40,240 nt of DNA from Candidatus Omnitrophota bacterium (GTDB lineage: Bacteria; Hinthialibacterota; Hinthialibacteria; Hinthialibacterales; Hinthialibacteraceae). The translations under genes were made by a program, and so were the position numbers. A model generated the notes under the pieces. The model was not told the DNA's origin. It worked only from the letters and a program-made list of their open reading frames with translations, and ran no database searches. Within the stretch, counting starts at the first letter, position 1; every line of letters begins with the position of its first letter. Of the stretch, positions 26,880 through 34,594 are shown piece by piece. Location of the stretch: assembly GCA_003598175.1 (NCBI GenBank), contig QZKN01000098.1, forward strand, positions 1-40,240, read 5' to 3'.

Positions 26880-27173
26880 ATTGCATTGTGGGGTAAAGGT
26901 ATAATATTATAACAATATGTGTTTATAGTCAGAAAAAACAAATCAAAGAGAGGTGACATTGCTTCAAGTCATTGATTCCAAAATATTTAATTGCAGAGCC
27001 CTTCCGTGTTCCATTTCCAGCCATTCTTAAAGTGTATTATAAGCTATTGATTGATCATAGCTCTACAACACATGAACCTTGGTGTATGCAAGCAGAAACA
27101 AAACAACAATGCACAGACTTTTCGTGAAAAATGTCTGTCGAAGGGGAGGCGGTAGAAGGGGAAAAAAACGTTG

Positions 27174-27620
27174 CTAATGCGAGGGAGAATCAATGATCAA
27201 AGTGACGGGACCTTCGTTAAGCAGTTCGACTTCCATTATGGCGCCAAAAATCCCCGCCTCGGTTTTGATTCCTTTTTCGCGAAGATAGGCGATGGCCCGT
27301 TCATACATCGGCGCCGCTATTTCGGGCGGCGCGGAAGCGTCGAATCCCGGCCGCCTTCCTTTGCGGCAATCCCCGTAAAGTGTGAATTGCGACACAATCA
27401 ATATCTCTGCGCCGATTTCCTCAACCGACCGGTCGAATTTACCTTGCTCGTTAGGAAATATGCGAAGCGACCGGATTTTATCCATCAGCCAATGTAAGTC
27501 ATTGTCCGTATCTTCTTTCGCCACAGCCAGTAAAACCAACAGGCCGCGTGCGATTTTTCCGGTTATCGCATGATGGACGCGAACTTCCGCGCGAGCGACT
27601 CGCTGGATCACCGCGCGCAT
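27174..27620 (-). CDS. dtd: D-aminoacyl-tRNA deacylase
   Basis: Cytoplasmic enzyme that hydrolyses D-amino acids (and Gly from tRNA-Ala) off mischarged tRNA. 148 residues, normal length. The family hallmarks are complete: start MRAVIQRVARAEV, catalytic-pocket motif SQFTLYGDCRKGRRPGF and the cross-dimer motif NEGPVTLIID with the Gly-cisPro pair. Start at 27620: GGAGA lies 6 nt upstream, and a Met two codons earlier (27626) abuts that ribosome site. It follows the unknown 212-aa gene by 25 bp on the same strand. Confidence 0.96.
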   Translation of the reverse strand: MRAVIQRVARAEVRVHHAITGKIARGLLVLLAVAKEDTDNDLHWLMDKIRSLRIFPNEQGKFDRSVEEIGAEILIVSQFTLYGDCRKGRRPGFDASAPPEIAAPMYERAIAYLREKGIKTEAGIFGAIMEVELLNEGPVTLIIDSPSH

Positions 27621-27645
27621 ACCCATTCTCCGTTTCGTTTTTCGT

Positions 27646-28284
27646 TCATGATCCCAGCAATCCTTCTTCCAACATCCGTTTTTTGTGTATCATGTGCCGG
27701 ATTTGCTCCGGCAGTTCCCGCAGCAGGCGTTCGGCTTTCAAGCGCTCGAAAGCGATGCCGTATTTTCCTTTTTTGTTGCGGATGTTTTCCTCGTCTTTTT
27801 TAACTAACTCATAGACCGCTTTGACTTTACGAATTTCCACCTCGAGTGATTCGATTTCCTTGCGATTCGCCTCGCTGATGGGTGGAGCGGGAGAATAAAC
27901 AGAAATAACCGGTTTGGAAACGGGTTTCAACTCGTCCGCGCGGGGCAGGGAAAGGATCAGCGGCGAAGGCATCCCTTCGCCCAGATTTTTGATCGAAGGT
28001 AGAACCGGCAGCGGTTTGTTGGTCACAAGCGCATCCAACATGGCCAGCAATTGTGGAATTTTCGAGGGAGGCAATTTGGGTTGTCTCCGTTTTTGCGCAT
28101 GAACCTGTGGCGGCGGCGACGCTTGCATCATAAACAGAAATTCGTCTTTGTCGGTCAGATACAAATCACGCAATCGTCGCACCATCGCTTGCAGTTGAGG
28201 ATTTGTAAACGTTTCTTTCTCCGCCAGGCGGATCGCTTTTTCCAAATCGGCTTCCAAATTTTTTCTGCGGTTTGAATCGATCAT
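27646..28284 (-). CDS. Unknown cytoplasmic protein upstream of dtd
   Basis: 212 residues, no signal peptide or membrane helix, no family recognised. N-terminal helical part (KNLEADLEKAIRLAEKE; MVRRLRDLYLTDKDEF), a proline-rich middle (ASPPPQVHAQKRRQPKLPPSK; VYSPAPP), and a long C-terminal coiled-coil-like region (about 140-205: RKEIESLEVEIRKVKAVYE, KGKYGIAFERLKAERLL). It shares a strand and a 25-bp gap with dtd, so an operon is likely. An RNA- or translation-related job is conceivable but unsupported by motif. Confidence 0.65.
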   Translation of the reverse strand: MIDSNRRKNLEADLEKAIRLAEKETFTNPQLQAMVRRLRDLYLTDKDEFLFMMQASPPPQVHAQKRRQPKLPPSKIPQLLAMLDALVTNKPLPVLPSIKNLGEGMPSPLILSLPRADELKPVSKPVISVYSPAPPISEANRKEIESLEVEIRKVKAVYELVKKDEENIRNKKGKYGIAFERLKAERLLRELPEQIRHMIHKKRMLEEGLLGS

Positions 28285-28478
28285 GATTTCATTTCTCGAC
28301 GGGTGAATCCGAATCCAGGCCGAAAAGGAATGGATACTGCTCGAACTCTTTTCAAATTCGTTTCAAACAGATAGCATACACTATCTTTCATCGCGGAGAT
28401 GAGAGATAATGATTTTTCCCAAAATAGACCTTTATCTTTCCATTTTGAACATCGAATCGGCCGAATTGAAATTTCCCG

Positions 28479-28507
28479 GTTCAAGTTCGAATGATTTTAA
28501 GTATAAT
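28479..28507 (+). promoter_or_regulatory. Probable sigma-70 promoter for the TPR lipoprotein operon
   Basis: Perfect -10 TATAAT (28502-28507) with a weak -35 GTTCAA (28479-28484) at 17 bp. About 60 bp before the lipoprotein start at 28569. Confidence 0.5.
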
Positions 28508-28568
28508 GTTTAAGATCGGATAAGTGAAGAATCTGCTAAAAAACCGTCGGGGTAAGATTGTTTTTAAC

Positions 28569-29591
28569 ATGAATAAGAGAAATCGATTCCACTCAATCGC
28601 TTTAGCAATGGCTGTAATCGTTGCCATCGGAATGCTATTCACCGGCTGCGCCGGCCGAAAAGGTCCGACATTGAAGGAGCAGGTCAATCAGTCGCTGGAG
28701 CATTTTTATCGCGGCGAGGAAATGGCTCGGAAACGTAATTTTACCGGCGCGCTGGAGGAATATCTCGCTTCCATTGAGATTTCTCCTCGTCCCAGAGCCT
28801 ACTATCATCTGGCTCTGATTGAAAACGAAATGGGCAATCGCGACGAAGCCATTCGTTATCTGGATGAGGCGCTGAAATTAAGCCCGAATTTCACCATGGC
28901 GGCTCAAGCGAAGAAGCAATTGCAGGCGCTGGACCGGACTTCGTCTGCTCAAACGGCGCCCATTGCGATTCCGACGGAAGAGGAAATGATCGCGGACGCT
29001 CCGGTCGAAACCACGACAATCGAAACGCCGCAAGTCGAAACAAAACCGGCTGAACCGATGGAGACGAAAAAGGAAACGATTTCCGTTGCGACAACGCCGG
29101 CATCGACGGAAGACGTCCTCGATACGGAAGCGCAAGCGATTGTGGGCGCGATAAAAAAAGCGGAAAACGCGCGCGATTGGCGGCAAACCATTGAACTTTG
29201 CAACAAGCTTCTTGTGCAATATCCAACACATGCGGTTACGCTCAATCGCCTCGGATTCGCGCACTATCAAACCGGCGACTTCAACGAAGCGGAGAAATCC
29301 TTCACTCATGCCGTGCAGGCGCATCCGAACTTTGCCGACGCTTATAACAATTTGGGCGTGGTTCGGGAAAACCTGGGGCAAAGCGCCGAAGCCGGGAACG
29401 CGTACGAGAAGGCGATTGAAGTGGGAAATCACGTCGACGCCTGTTTCAATTTGGCCGTTTTAAAAGAGAAAGAGGGTGAATACAAAGCCTCGATCTCTTA
29501 TTATGAGAAGTATTTACAGTTGGATTCACAAAGCATGTACGCCGATCTTGCGCGCGAACGCATTCAAAAGTTGCGCCGGATCGAATATTAA
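28569..29591 (+). CDS. TPR-repeat lipoprotein
   Basis: 340 residues from the ATG at 28569. A lipoprotein signal peptide ends in the lipobox LFTGC (Cys at about 27), so lipidated and membrane-anchored in the periplasm. Two TPRs follow (about 38-110: ALEEYLASIEISPRPRAYYHLA; GNRDEAIRYLDEALKLSPN), then a Thr/Glu/Pro-rich linker (about 120-185), then a second TPR block (about 190-335: LNRLGFAHYQTGDFNEAEKSF; DAYNNLGVVRENLGQSAEAG; ACFNLAVLKEKEGEYKASI). A GTG at 28524 is in frame but would add 15 polar residues ahead of the signal. A scaffold for envelope protein assembly is the usual role of such proteins; specific partners unknown. The next gene begins 21 bp downstream. Confidence 0.85.
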   Translation: MNKRNRFHSIALAMAVIVAIGMLFTGCAGRKGPTLKEQVNQSLEHFYRGEEMARKRNFTGALEEYLASIEISPRPRAYYHLALIENEMGNRDEAIRYLDEALKLSPNFTMAAQAKKQLQALDRTSSAQTAPIAIPTEEEMIADAPVETTTIETPQVETKPAEPMETKKETISVATTPASTEDVLDTEAQAIVGAIKKAENARDWRQTIELCNKLLVQYPTHAVTLNRLGFAHYQTGDFNEAEKSFTHAVQAHPNFADAYNNLGVVRENLGQSAEAGNAYEKAIEVGNHVDACFNLAVLKEKEGEYKASISYYEKYLQLDSQSMYADLARERIQKLRRIEY

Positions 29592-29612
29592 TATTTTTTG
29601 CAGGTTGAGATC

Positions 29613-30023
29613 ATGAACAGCACCCACACCCTCGCAGTCGATTTAATGAACGTTGTTACGATGTTGGAAGAGACGCAACGCCGGTTTTCTCAGCTCAAAA
29701 CCGTGCACGAATGGTTCGCCTCGCTTTTGGCTTTTCCCACATCCATCCATCATCAAGAGGTCATGTTTATGCTGAAGAATAAATTTGGATTTACCAAAGA
29801 TCAGGCAAAAAAACTCTATTCCACCTTCCGCAGCAAGGGAGAAAGCGGAGACAACGGCGATGATGGCGATGAGGAGAACAACAGCGTCGAACCGCAAACC
29901 ATCGATGATAAAATTTCGATGATCATGGGTTATATGAAAGAAACTTCAGCCAAACTGGACCGCATTGAAGACGATATCACTTATCTCAAACAGCAGGTTG
30001 AAAACATTCTCAAGCGAATTTGA
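29613..30023 (+). CDS. Small acidic/coiled-coil protein of unknown function
   Basis: 136 residues, no signal peptide. The N-terminal part (about 1-70) is helical (DLMNVVTMLEETQRRFSQL; HHQEVMFMLKNKFGFTKDQA), the middle is a low-complexity acidic stretch (GESGDNGDDGDEENN, about 78-92), and the C-terminus is a heptad-like coiled coil (DKISMIMGYMKETSAKLDRI; YLKQQVENILKRI). No family recognised. AGGT lies 7 nt before the ATG at 29613; the TTG at 29598 is a weaker alternative. It lies 21 bp after the TPR lipoprotein, probably the same transcript. Confidence 0.7.
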   Translation: MNSTHTLAVDLMNVVTMLEETQRRFSQLKTVHEWFASLLAFPTSIHHQEVMFMLKNKFGFTKDQAKKLYSTFRSKGESGDNGDDGDEENNSVEPQTIDDKISMIMGYMKETSAKLDRIEDDITYLKQQVENILKRI

Positions 30024-30585
30024 TTATCTCATTTAAAATCAGTAATTTATTTCCACATACCATCTCTCGTTTCCTGCGTGGTCGGAAAAGCGTCTGACGG
30101 AATGGTGAAAAATGAGATGGGACGACACGGATTCCTCACGGTCAAATCGCCTGGCCGCCGGAATTTGAGGCCGTTGATATCATAAAACCTGAGCAATCGG
30201 CTTATAAGTTGTATTTTTCCAACGACTTTTACATCTCATAATTGAGTTCACAAGAATCATTCAAAAGATCCAAACCACTTGTTTTTCGACCTATTAGTTT
30301 ACATAATATATCTTATGCGAATATGCTCAGATTTGACTTGAGAAAAAGTTGAGTCATTTTTCCAACAAATTCAATCACGGTTCGCGGAATATACAAGATC
30401 GGGCGGCAATGGATTTAAATTGAAGGCAGAAAATGGAGTGGCAGGATCATGCCATCGTGGAGGAGAAAATTTTGGTGCGGTATTTAATTTGTTCCAATTT
30501 CCTCTTGATATCCATAGAGAATTTTATGAGATTCATTTATTATCATCTCTGGCGGTATGTTTTATTCAAAAAGGAGGAATAAAAG
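30024..30585. other. Gene-free stretch of about 560 bp
   Basis: No convincing frame; the 77-codon plus-strand frame at 30420-30653 overlaps the start of the next gene and resembles nothing. The last bases hold a strong ribosome-binding site (AAGGAGG, ending 8 nt before the ATG at 30586). No clear promoter or RNA recognised. Confidence 0.55.
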
Positions 30586-31788
30586 ATGATAAGGCCAACG
30601 TTACTGATTTGCTTCTGTTTTTTGTTCGTTTCTTTGGTGTATGCGCAAAATGAGTTTGTCATGGTCAATGATTTCGAAACCGACGCGGGCGATTGGAGAC
30701 GAACCAGCGAAGGCGTTATTTCCGGATGGGTGTTGGACAGCAGGTTGACCACTCCCGGTGAACCACATTACTCCGGAGAAAAGGCGCTCCGCGTCGATGC
30801 GCTTAACGCGGGGGGGTACACCAGTTCCTATTATCAATTCCCGGTTCCCTTCAACGCGGCGGATATGGACGAATTCCGCATGTGGGTATACGCCGACGAT
30901 GTGTTTCGCATCCGCGCGGAACTGGGGCCCGGCCTGATTATCGGATTTGCTCATTATAGCGCGGAGGATGTCGGACGTTGGAAGGAATTGGTCTTTTGGA
31001 TTTCCGAGGAACAGGCCAAGCTGTGGCAATCGCAGTTATTGCCGGTCGACGAAATGCGCATGATCATCAACCCCGCCCAAGCCACGGTCAACGGCGTCAT
31101 TTATCCGAACGGATTCGACGGAATCCTTTATATTGACGATATGCGCACCAGAAAACGCACGCCGGTCGTGCGGGAATATCACACGCTGATTGGATTCAAT
31201 GATATTTTGGACGAATTTTATTATGTCACGCTGGCAGGCGGCGGCACCTATTTTGAAGTGCTGCTCACCGACGATCCACAACCGACGGAAGGCGAAGGAA
31301 TCCTCATGTTCGATTATACCTCCGCCTGGAGTCAGAATCTGCGGATCAACTTGAAGGATTTCCCGGAAATTTTGGAATACGACCGCATTCATATGGACAT
31401 TTTCGTCGATGGTTCGTCCTGGGCAACCACGGCTTTGATTATGATGACCTCGCAATGGCTGGATGAAGAGGGCAATCCGCACGGCACATCGTGGACGCAA
31501 CTCAGCGAAACCAATCTGGGCGCGGCCGTCGGCGGCGGCTGGGGAGAAATTTCCGCCCATTATGGTCCTTTAAACAGCGTAGGCAATGTTTTTACGGATG
31601 ACGACGGAACCATACTGGATTCGCTGATTCCGGAAATCGCCGGCGTGTACGACGACCCCAACGCAACCATCCGCCTGACGATCACCAGCCAGGGCGCGGC
31701 CGCCAATAATATGGCGCTGGCGTATATTGATAATATTCGCGTTTCCCGGCCGAGCGCCACGTTTGTTCGGGATTGGGAATTGTGGTAG
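30586..31788 (+). CDS. Exported protein with two carbohydrate-binding-like (jelly-roll) regions
   Basis: 400 residues with a clear signal peptide (about 3-20, cleavage near VYAQ). The N-terminal region (about 24-190) begins VMVNDFETDAGDWRR and ends GILYIDDMR, the usual opening and closing strands of CBM-type beta-sandwich domains. A second region (about 200-385) opens with LIGFNDILDEFYY and closes with LAYIDNIRV, again the same pattern, so two related sandwiches are likely. No glycosidase active site is seen. It ends T-FVRD-WELW, the shared C-terminal tail T-x4-W-x-[LM]-[YW]. Extracellular or surface location, possibly polysaccharide binding (inference). Transcribed alone, with the perfect AAGGAGG ribosome site. 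Confidence 0.75.
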   Translation: MIRPTLLICFCFLFVSLVYAQNEFVMVNDFETDAGDWRRTSEGVISGWVLDSRLTTPGEPHYSGEKALRVDALNAGGYTSSYYQFPVPFNAADMDEFRMWVYADDVFRIRAELGPGLIIGFAHYSAEDVGRWKELVFWISEEQAKLWQSQLLPVDEMRMIINPAQATVNGVIYPNGFDGILYIDDMRTRKRTPVVREYHTLIGFNDILDEFYYVTLAGGGTYFEVLLTDDPQPTEGEGILMFDYTSAWSQNLRINLKDFPEILEYDRIHMDIFVDGSSWATTALIMMTSQWLDEEGNPHGTSWTQLSETNLGAAVGGGWGEISAHYGPLNSVGNVFTDDDGTILDSLIPEIAGVYDDPNATIRLTITSQGAAANNMALAYIDNIRVSRPSATFVRDWELW

Positions 31789-31870
31789 CACGGTTAGTCC
31801 GTATTGGAACGTTCAACGAGATGTGGTTCAAGTCGCCGGTCCCGTTCATGCAATGGGCGTATCCCTAATT

Positions 31871-32221
31871 TTAAGGTAGCAAAAGATTTGAATACGGAAC
31901 AGCCCAAAGATTTTCACCCATAACGCCTGCTTGTTCACCGGCATACAAAACAATACCGATGAACGGTCGGTCCTTGGCAATGTGGTCCTGAAACCACCTC
32001 AGATGACGAAAATCATTTTTCCCAATCGCAGACCCCGCTTTAATTTCAATGCCGAGTAACGCTTGATCTTCGCGTTCGACAAGAAAATCGATTTCCCGCT
32101 TTTCCCGATCGCGATAATGAAACAACTGATATTCACCTCGACCGGCATCAACCTGAGCGGCAATTTCATTGAACATGAAAGTTTCAATCAGCTTTCCGGT
32201 GCCATCGCGGATAAATTGTAT
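31871..32221 (-). pseudogene. C-terminal remnant of a DUF4143-type AAA ATPase (COG1373-like)
   Basis: A frame from an upstream in-frame stop (32222-32224) to the stop at 31871 encodes GTGKLIETFMFNEIAAQVD, then FHYRDREKREIDFLVERED, LLGIEIKAGSAIGKNDFRHL and a short C-terminus. This is the end of the DUF4143 domain, with its nuclease-like D-x-E-x-K (EIDFLV, GIEIK) core. The N-terminal ATPase half (Walker A/B) is absent, and the 230 bp upstream show no continuation. It is a decayed gene fragment. A 101-residue protein from the Met at 32176 could still be made but would lack the ATPase. Confidence 0.7.
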
Positions 32222-32449
32222 TCATGGGGCGCTGAATCCTATTCGCATTTTTCACATTATCTTATCCGCGTTATTACAACAATTCAACTCGCGATTTTAT
32301 ATAAAATTCTCCAGCGATTTTATAAAACCATTGTGTTATGGGATTTTATTTTGGATATTTTTGCTTCAATCGCCGAAAAGGTATCATTCATAACGCCCCC
32401 GACTTCTACCTCTAAAAGAAATAAAAGACGCGCATATCGTAAATTTCTC

Positions 32450-32941
32450 TTACATCCCCTTAATCTCCAAATCCACCTTCTTCACCATCTCCGGAAAAAT
32501 CGCCGATTGCTCCCTTTCTCCGCGACAATTATAAAAACTCATATTTCCGTCTTCGTCGCACAGCCAAAATTCCTTTGCGCCTTTCGAGAAATATAAATCT
32601 TTTTTCTCCATCATCTCCGCGAAGCTGTTGGAGGGGGAACGCACTTCCACACAGAGGTCGGGAGCTTCGAGATACGGCGTCTCTTCCCCATTTCTTATAA
32701 AAAATTCATACGATCCCCACGCCACATCGGCCACTTTCACTCCTTTTGCCGTTGAAACGGAACTTTCCGATAATATCGCGCCATGTTTCATGAACGATTG
32801 AATCAACAAAGCGATTTCAACCTGCAAACGAGCATGGCGGTTGGAAGCGGGCGTCATGACGATATTCCCCCATTCGTTCAATTCGATTTTATAGGGAAGA
32901 TCCTGCAACGATTTATCTTCGCAGACGCTGAGCCAGTCCAT
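32450..32941 (-). CDS. Uma2-family (DUF820) restriction-endonuclease-fold protein
   Basis: 163 residues. Pattern of the Uma2/DUF820 family: NEWGNIVMTPASNRHARLQ near the N-terminus, VKVADVAWGS (PD of the PD-(D/E)XK-like core read as AD), EAPDLCVEVRSPSNS (E-x-(R/K)-SPS; the acidic/E-V-x-S signature), and KKDLYFSKGAKEFWLCDEDG. The family has a nuclease-like fold but unclear function; members are common as multiple copies in some phyla. No neighbouring methylase or toxin gene. It lies between an ATPase remnant and the amine-oxidase gene, all on the minus strand. Confidence 0.85.
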   Translation of the reverse strand: MDWLSVCEDKSLQDLPYKIELNEWGNIVMTPASNRHARLQVEIALLIQSFMKHGAILSESSVSTAKGVKVADVAWGSYEFFIRNGEETPYLEAPDLCVEVRSPSNSFAEMMEKKDLYFSKGAKEFWLCDEDGNMSFYNCRGEREQSAIFPEMVKKVDLEIKGM

Positions 32942-33040
32942 CGTTCATCCTTTCCATCTCCCCGTCAGGAGTTTATATCGTTTATGTTCGATGGATGCAT
33001 TATAGTTCAATCCCGCCCAACGCGGAATCGTGTTTTCCTC

Positions 33041-34576
33041 TTATCGGTATCGATCGGAATACAGAACGCTCGAATCCTGTTGGAGAAATTCTTTTGCGCG
33101 TTGCGCCGCCACGTAACCGGAATTCACCATGCCTTCGAAATCGGGGAAGATCGTGTAATCGCCGGATAGGATCAAACCATCCCGCATGGTTTCGTGCAGC
33201 CGCGCCAAGCGATGGTATGCGCCCAGGTTCATGATCGGATCGATGTTGGACAGGTTGTAACTGACATAACCGAGCGCTTTTTCTTGCACGCCGGCGAAAA
33301 ACGGATCCATTTCCGAGAAAAGCCGATTATACATTTCATCTTCGCCGATATCGAAAAAACTCTCATCGTTGTGGCTCTGCGGAGAAACAATTACGGTGGC
33401 TGTAACCATTTCCGCCGTAAAAGAAGGATCCGTAGCGCGATACCCCCATAAATCATCGTATACATCGGTGAATAGCAATCCGGCTGGGGCAATGAAACGG
33501 AAGGCCTGATTGATAATGGGAGTTTCACTATACAATTGAACGGTCACGTAGGAACGGTAAGGAACCTGCTGTAAAAGATCAACCTGTTCCTGGCTGAGAA
33601 TGGAGGACGCCATACTATTCGCAATAAACGCAGGCACCGCGAGAATCACTGCTCGCGCCGCTTCCACATGCCTTTGTTTCTCCTTATCTTCATAAACCAC
33701 GAGAAATCGATTCCCTTCCCTTGTCACCTCCAACACATTTGAAAAGACATGAACTCTATCGCCAAAATATTCTGTGATGGTTTTGATCGTCTGGTCATTA
33801 TCCGCAAAAACATATTTGTTTGTCTTATATTGTCCGGTGGTCGCTGAATTGGTCAGCGAATCCGCTGTTTGGATCGGCTTGAAATCCACAAAATCCCCTC
33901 CGATTTCCGCGATCAGGCTCAACGCGGATATCTCGTCCAGATTCGAACCGAATCGGCCGCGTGAAATCACGTTGTATTGATCCAAAAACGCTGGTGGAAA
34001 TTGATTGTCGGCAAACCATTGTCCGGCGGTGATGTTATCCAACGCAGCCAGTGAGGAATTGAAGTCGAAATCGGGAAGATCACTGTATTGGTTGAAAAGG
34101 GATTGCACGGTGGAAGCAAAGCGGTTGAAATCCTGCACACTGTTTTGCTCGATCAACATCAAAGCCAAACCATCTCTGCCGTAAAACCACTGATTATTAT
34201 GGACATATACCTGATCAGGTGATATTATTTTCAGAATTTCCAATCCCATACCATCGATCATTTCACATATAGGATTTCGCACACGCCCATTTGCCGCAGA
34301 TTCATAAGCAAAGGTATGAAACGATTGCGTCAAGGCTCGTCCGCCGATCTGGTACGACCGTTCGAGCACCTTCACATCATAATCCTGCAAATGAAATGCG
34401 GCTGTTATTCCTGACATGGCGCCGCCGACGACGATCACATCATGCGAGGCTTCGATTTCTCCTTCCACTGCGTGAATCGGATGGGTAAAGATGAAGAAAG
34501 CCGCTGCCAACACTGCAAATTGCATCCATTTTTTGTCGAATAGCGATCGTTGGATCCTCTGATGATTGATTTGCAT
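33041..34576 (-). CDS. Exported FAD-dependent amine-oxidase-like protein
   Basis: 511 residues. A signal peptide (about 18-36, ending HPIHA) precedes a Rossmann FAD-binding start VIVVGGAMSGITAAFHL, an E-R pair VLERSYQIGGRALT, and a C-terminal flavin segment DGLILSGDY...GMVNSGYVAAQRA typical of the flavin amine-oxidase/NAD(P)-binding_8 superfamily. The dinucleotide motif GxGxxG is GGAMSG here, the third position being Ala. Secreted flavoenzymes of this superfamily are usually Tat substrates; I see no twin-arginine pair in the leader, so FAD loading would have to occur after export (inference). Substrate unknown. AAAGGA lies 6 nt before the ATG. It starts 18 bp after the stop of the giant beta-helix protein gene, so they are probably one transcript. 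Confidence 0.85.
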   Translation of the reverse strand: MQINHQRIQRSLFDKKWMQFAVLAAAFFIFTHPIHAVEGEIEASHDVIVVGGAMSGITAAFHLQDYDVKVLERSYQIGGRALTQSFHTFAYESAANGRVRNPICEMIDGMGLEILKIISPDQVYVHNNQWFYGRDGLALMLIEQNSVQDFNRFASTVQSLFNQYSDLPDFDFNSSLAALDNITAGQWFADNQFPPAFLDQYNVISRGRFGSNLDEISALSLIAEIGGDFVDFKPIQTADSLTNSATTGQYKTNKYVFADNDQTIKTITEYFGDRVHVFSNVLEVTREGNRFLVVYEDKEKQRHVEAARAVILAVPAFIANSMASSILSQEQVDLLQQVPYRSYVTVQLYSETPIINQAFRFIAPAGLLFTDVYDDLWGYRATDPSFTAEMVTATVIVSPQSHNDESFFDIGEDEMYNRLFSEMDPFFAGVQEKALGYVSYNLSNIDPIMNLGAYHRLARLHETMRDGLILSGDYTIFPDFEGMVNSGYVAAQRAKEFLQQDSSVLYSDRYR

Positions 34577-34594
34577 ATTTTTTCCTTTTCATTT

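Larger units (their letters stand above)
26150..27173. other. About 1 kb AT-rich stretch without a credible gene
   Basis: Between the REC-CBS gene and the convergent dtd stop. No frame resembles a family. A 30-codon frame at 26421-26513 with AAAGGA 11 nt upstream is the only small-peptide candidate, and weak. It holds inverted repeats at 26551-26581 and 26846-26879, a CCTGC-TTTT-GCAGG hairpin followed by ATTTT (26714-26732), a TATAATATTATA palindrome near 26901-26914, and a CAGAC/GTCTG stem (27114-27137) downstream of dtd. An unannotated small RNA cannot be ruled out. Confidence 0.5.

Noticed and set aside
30420..30653. 77-codon plus-strand frame
   Set aside because: Overlaps the strong ribosome site and start of the exported protein at 30586 in another frame, with no family resemblance.
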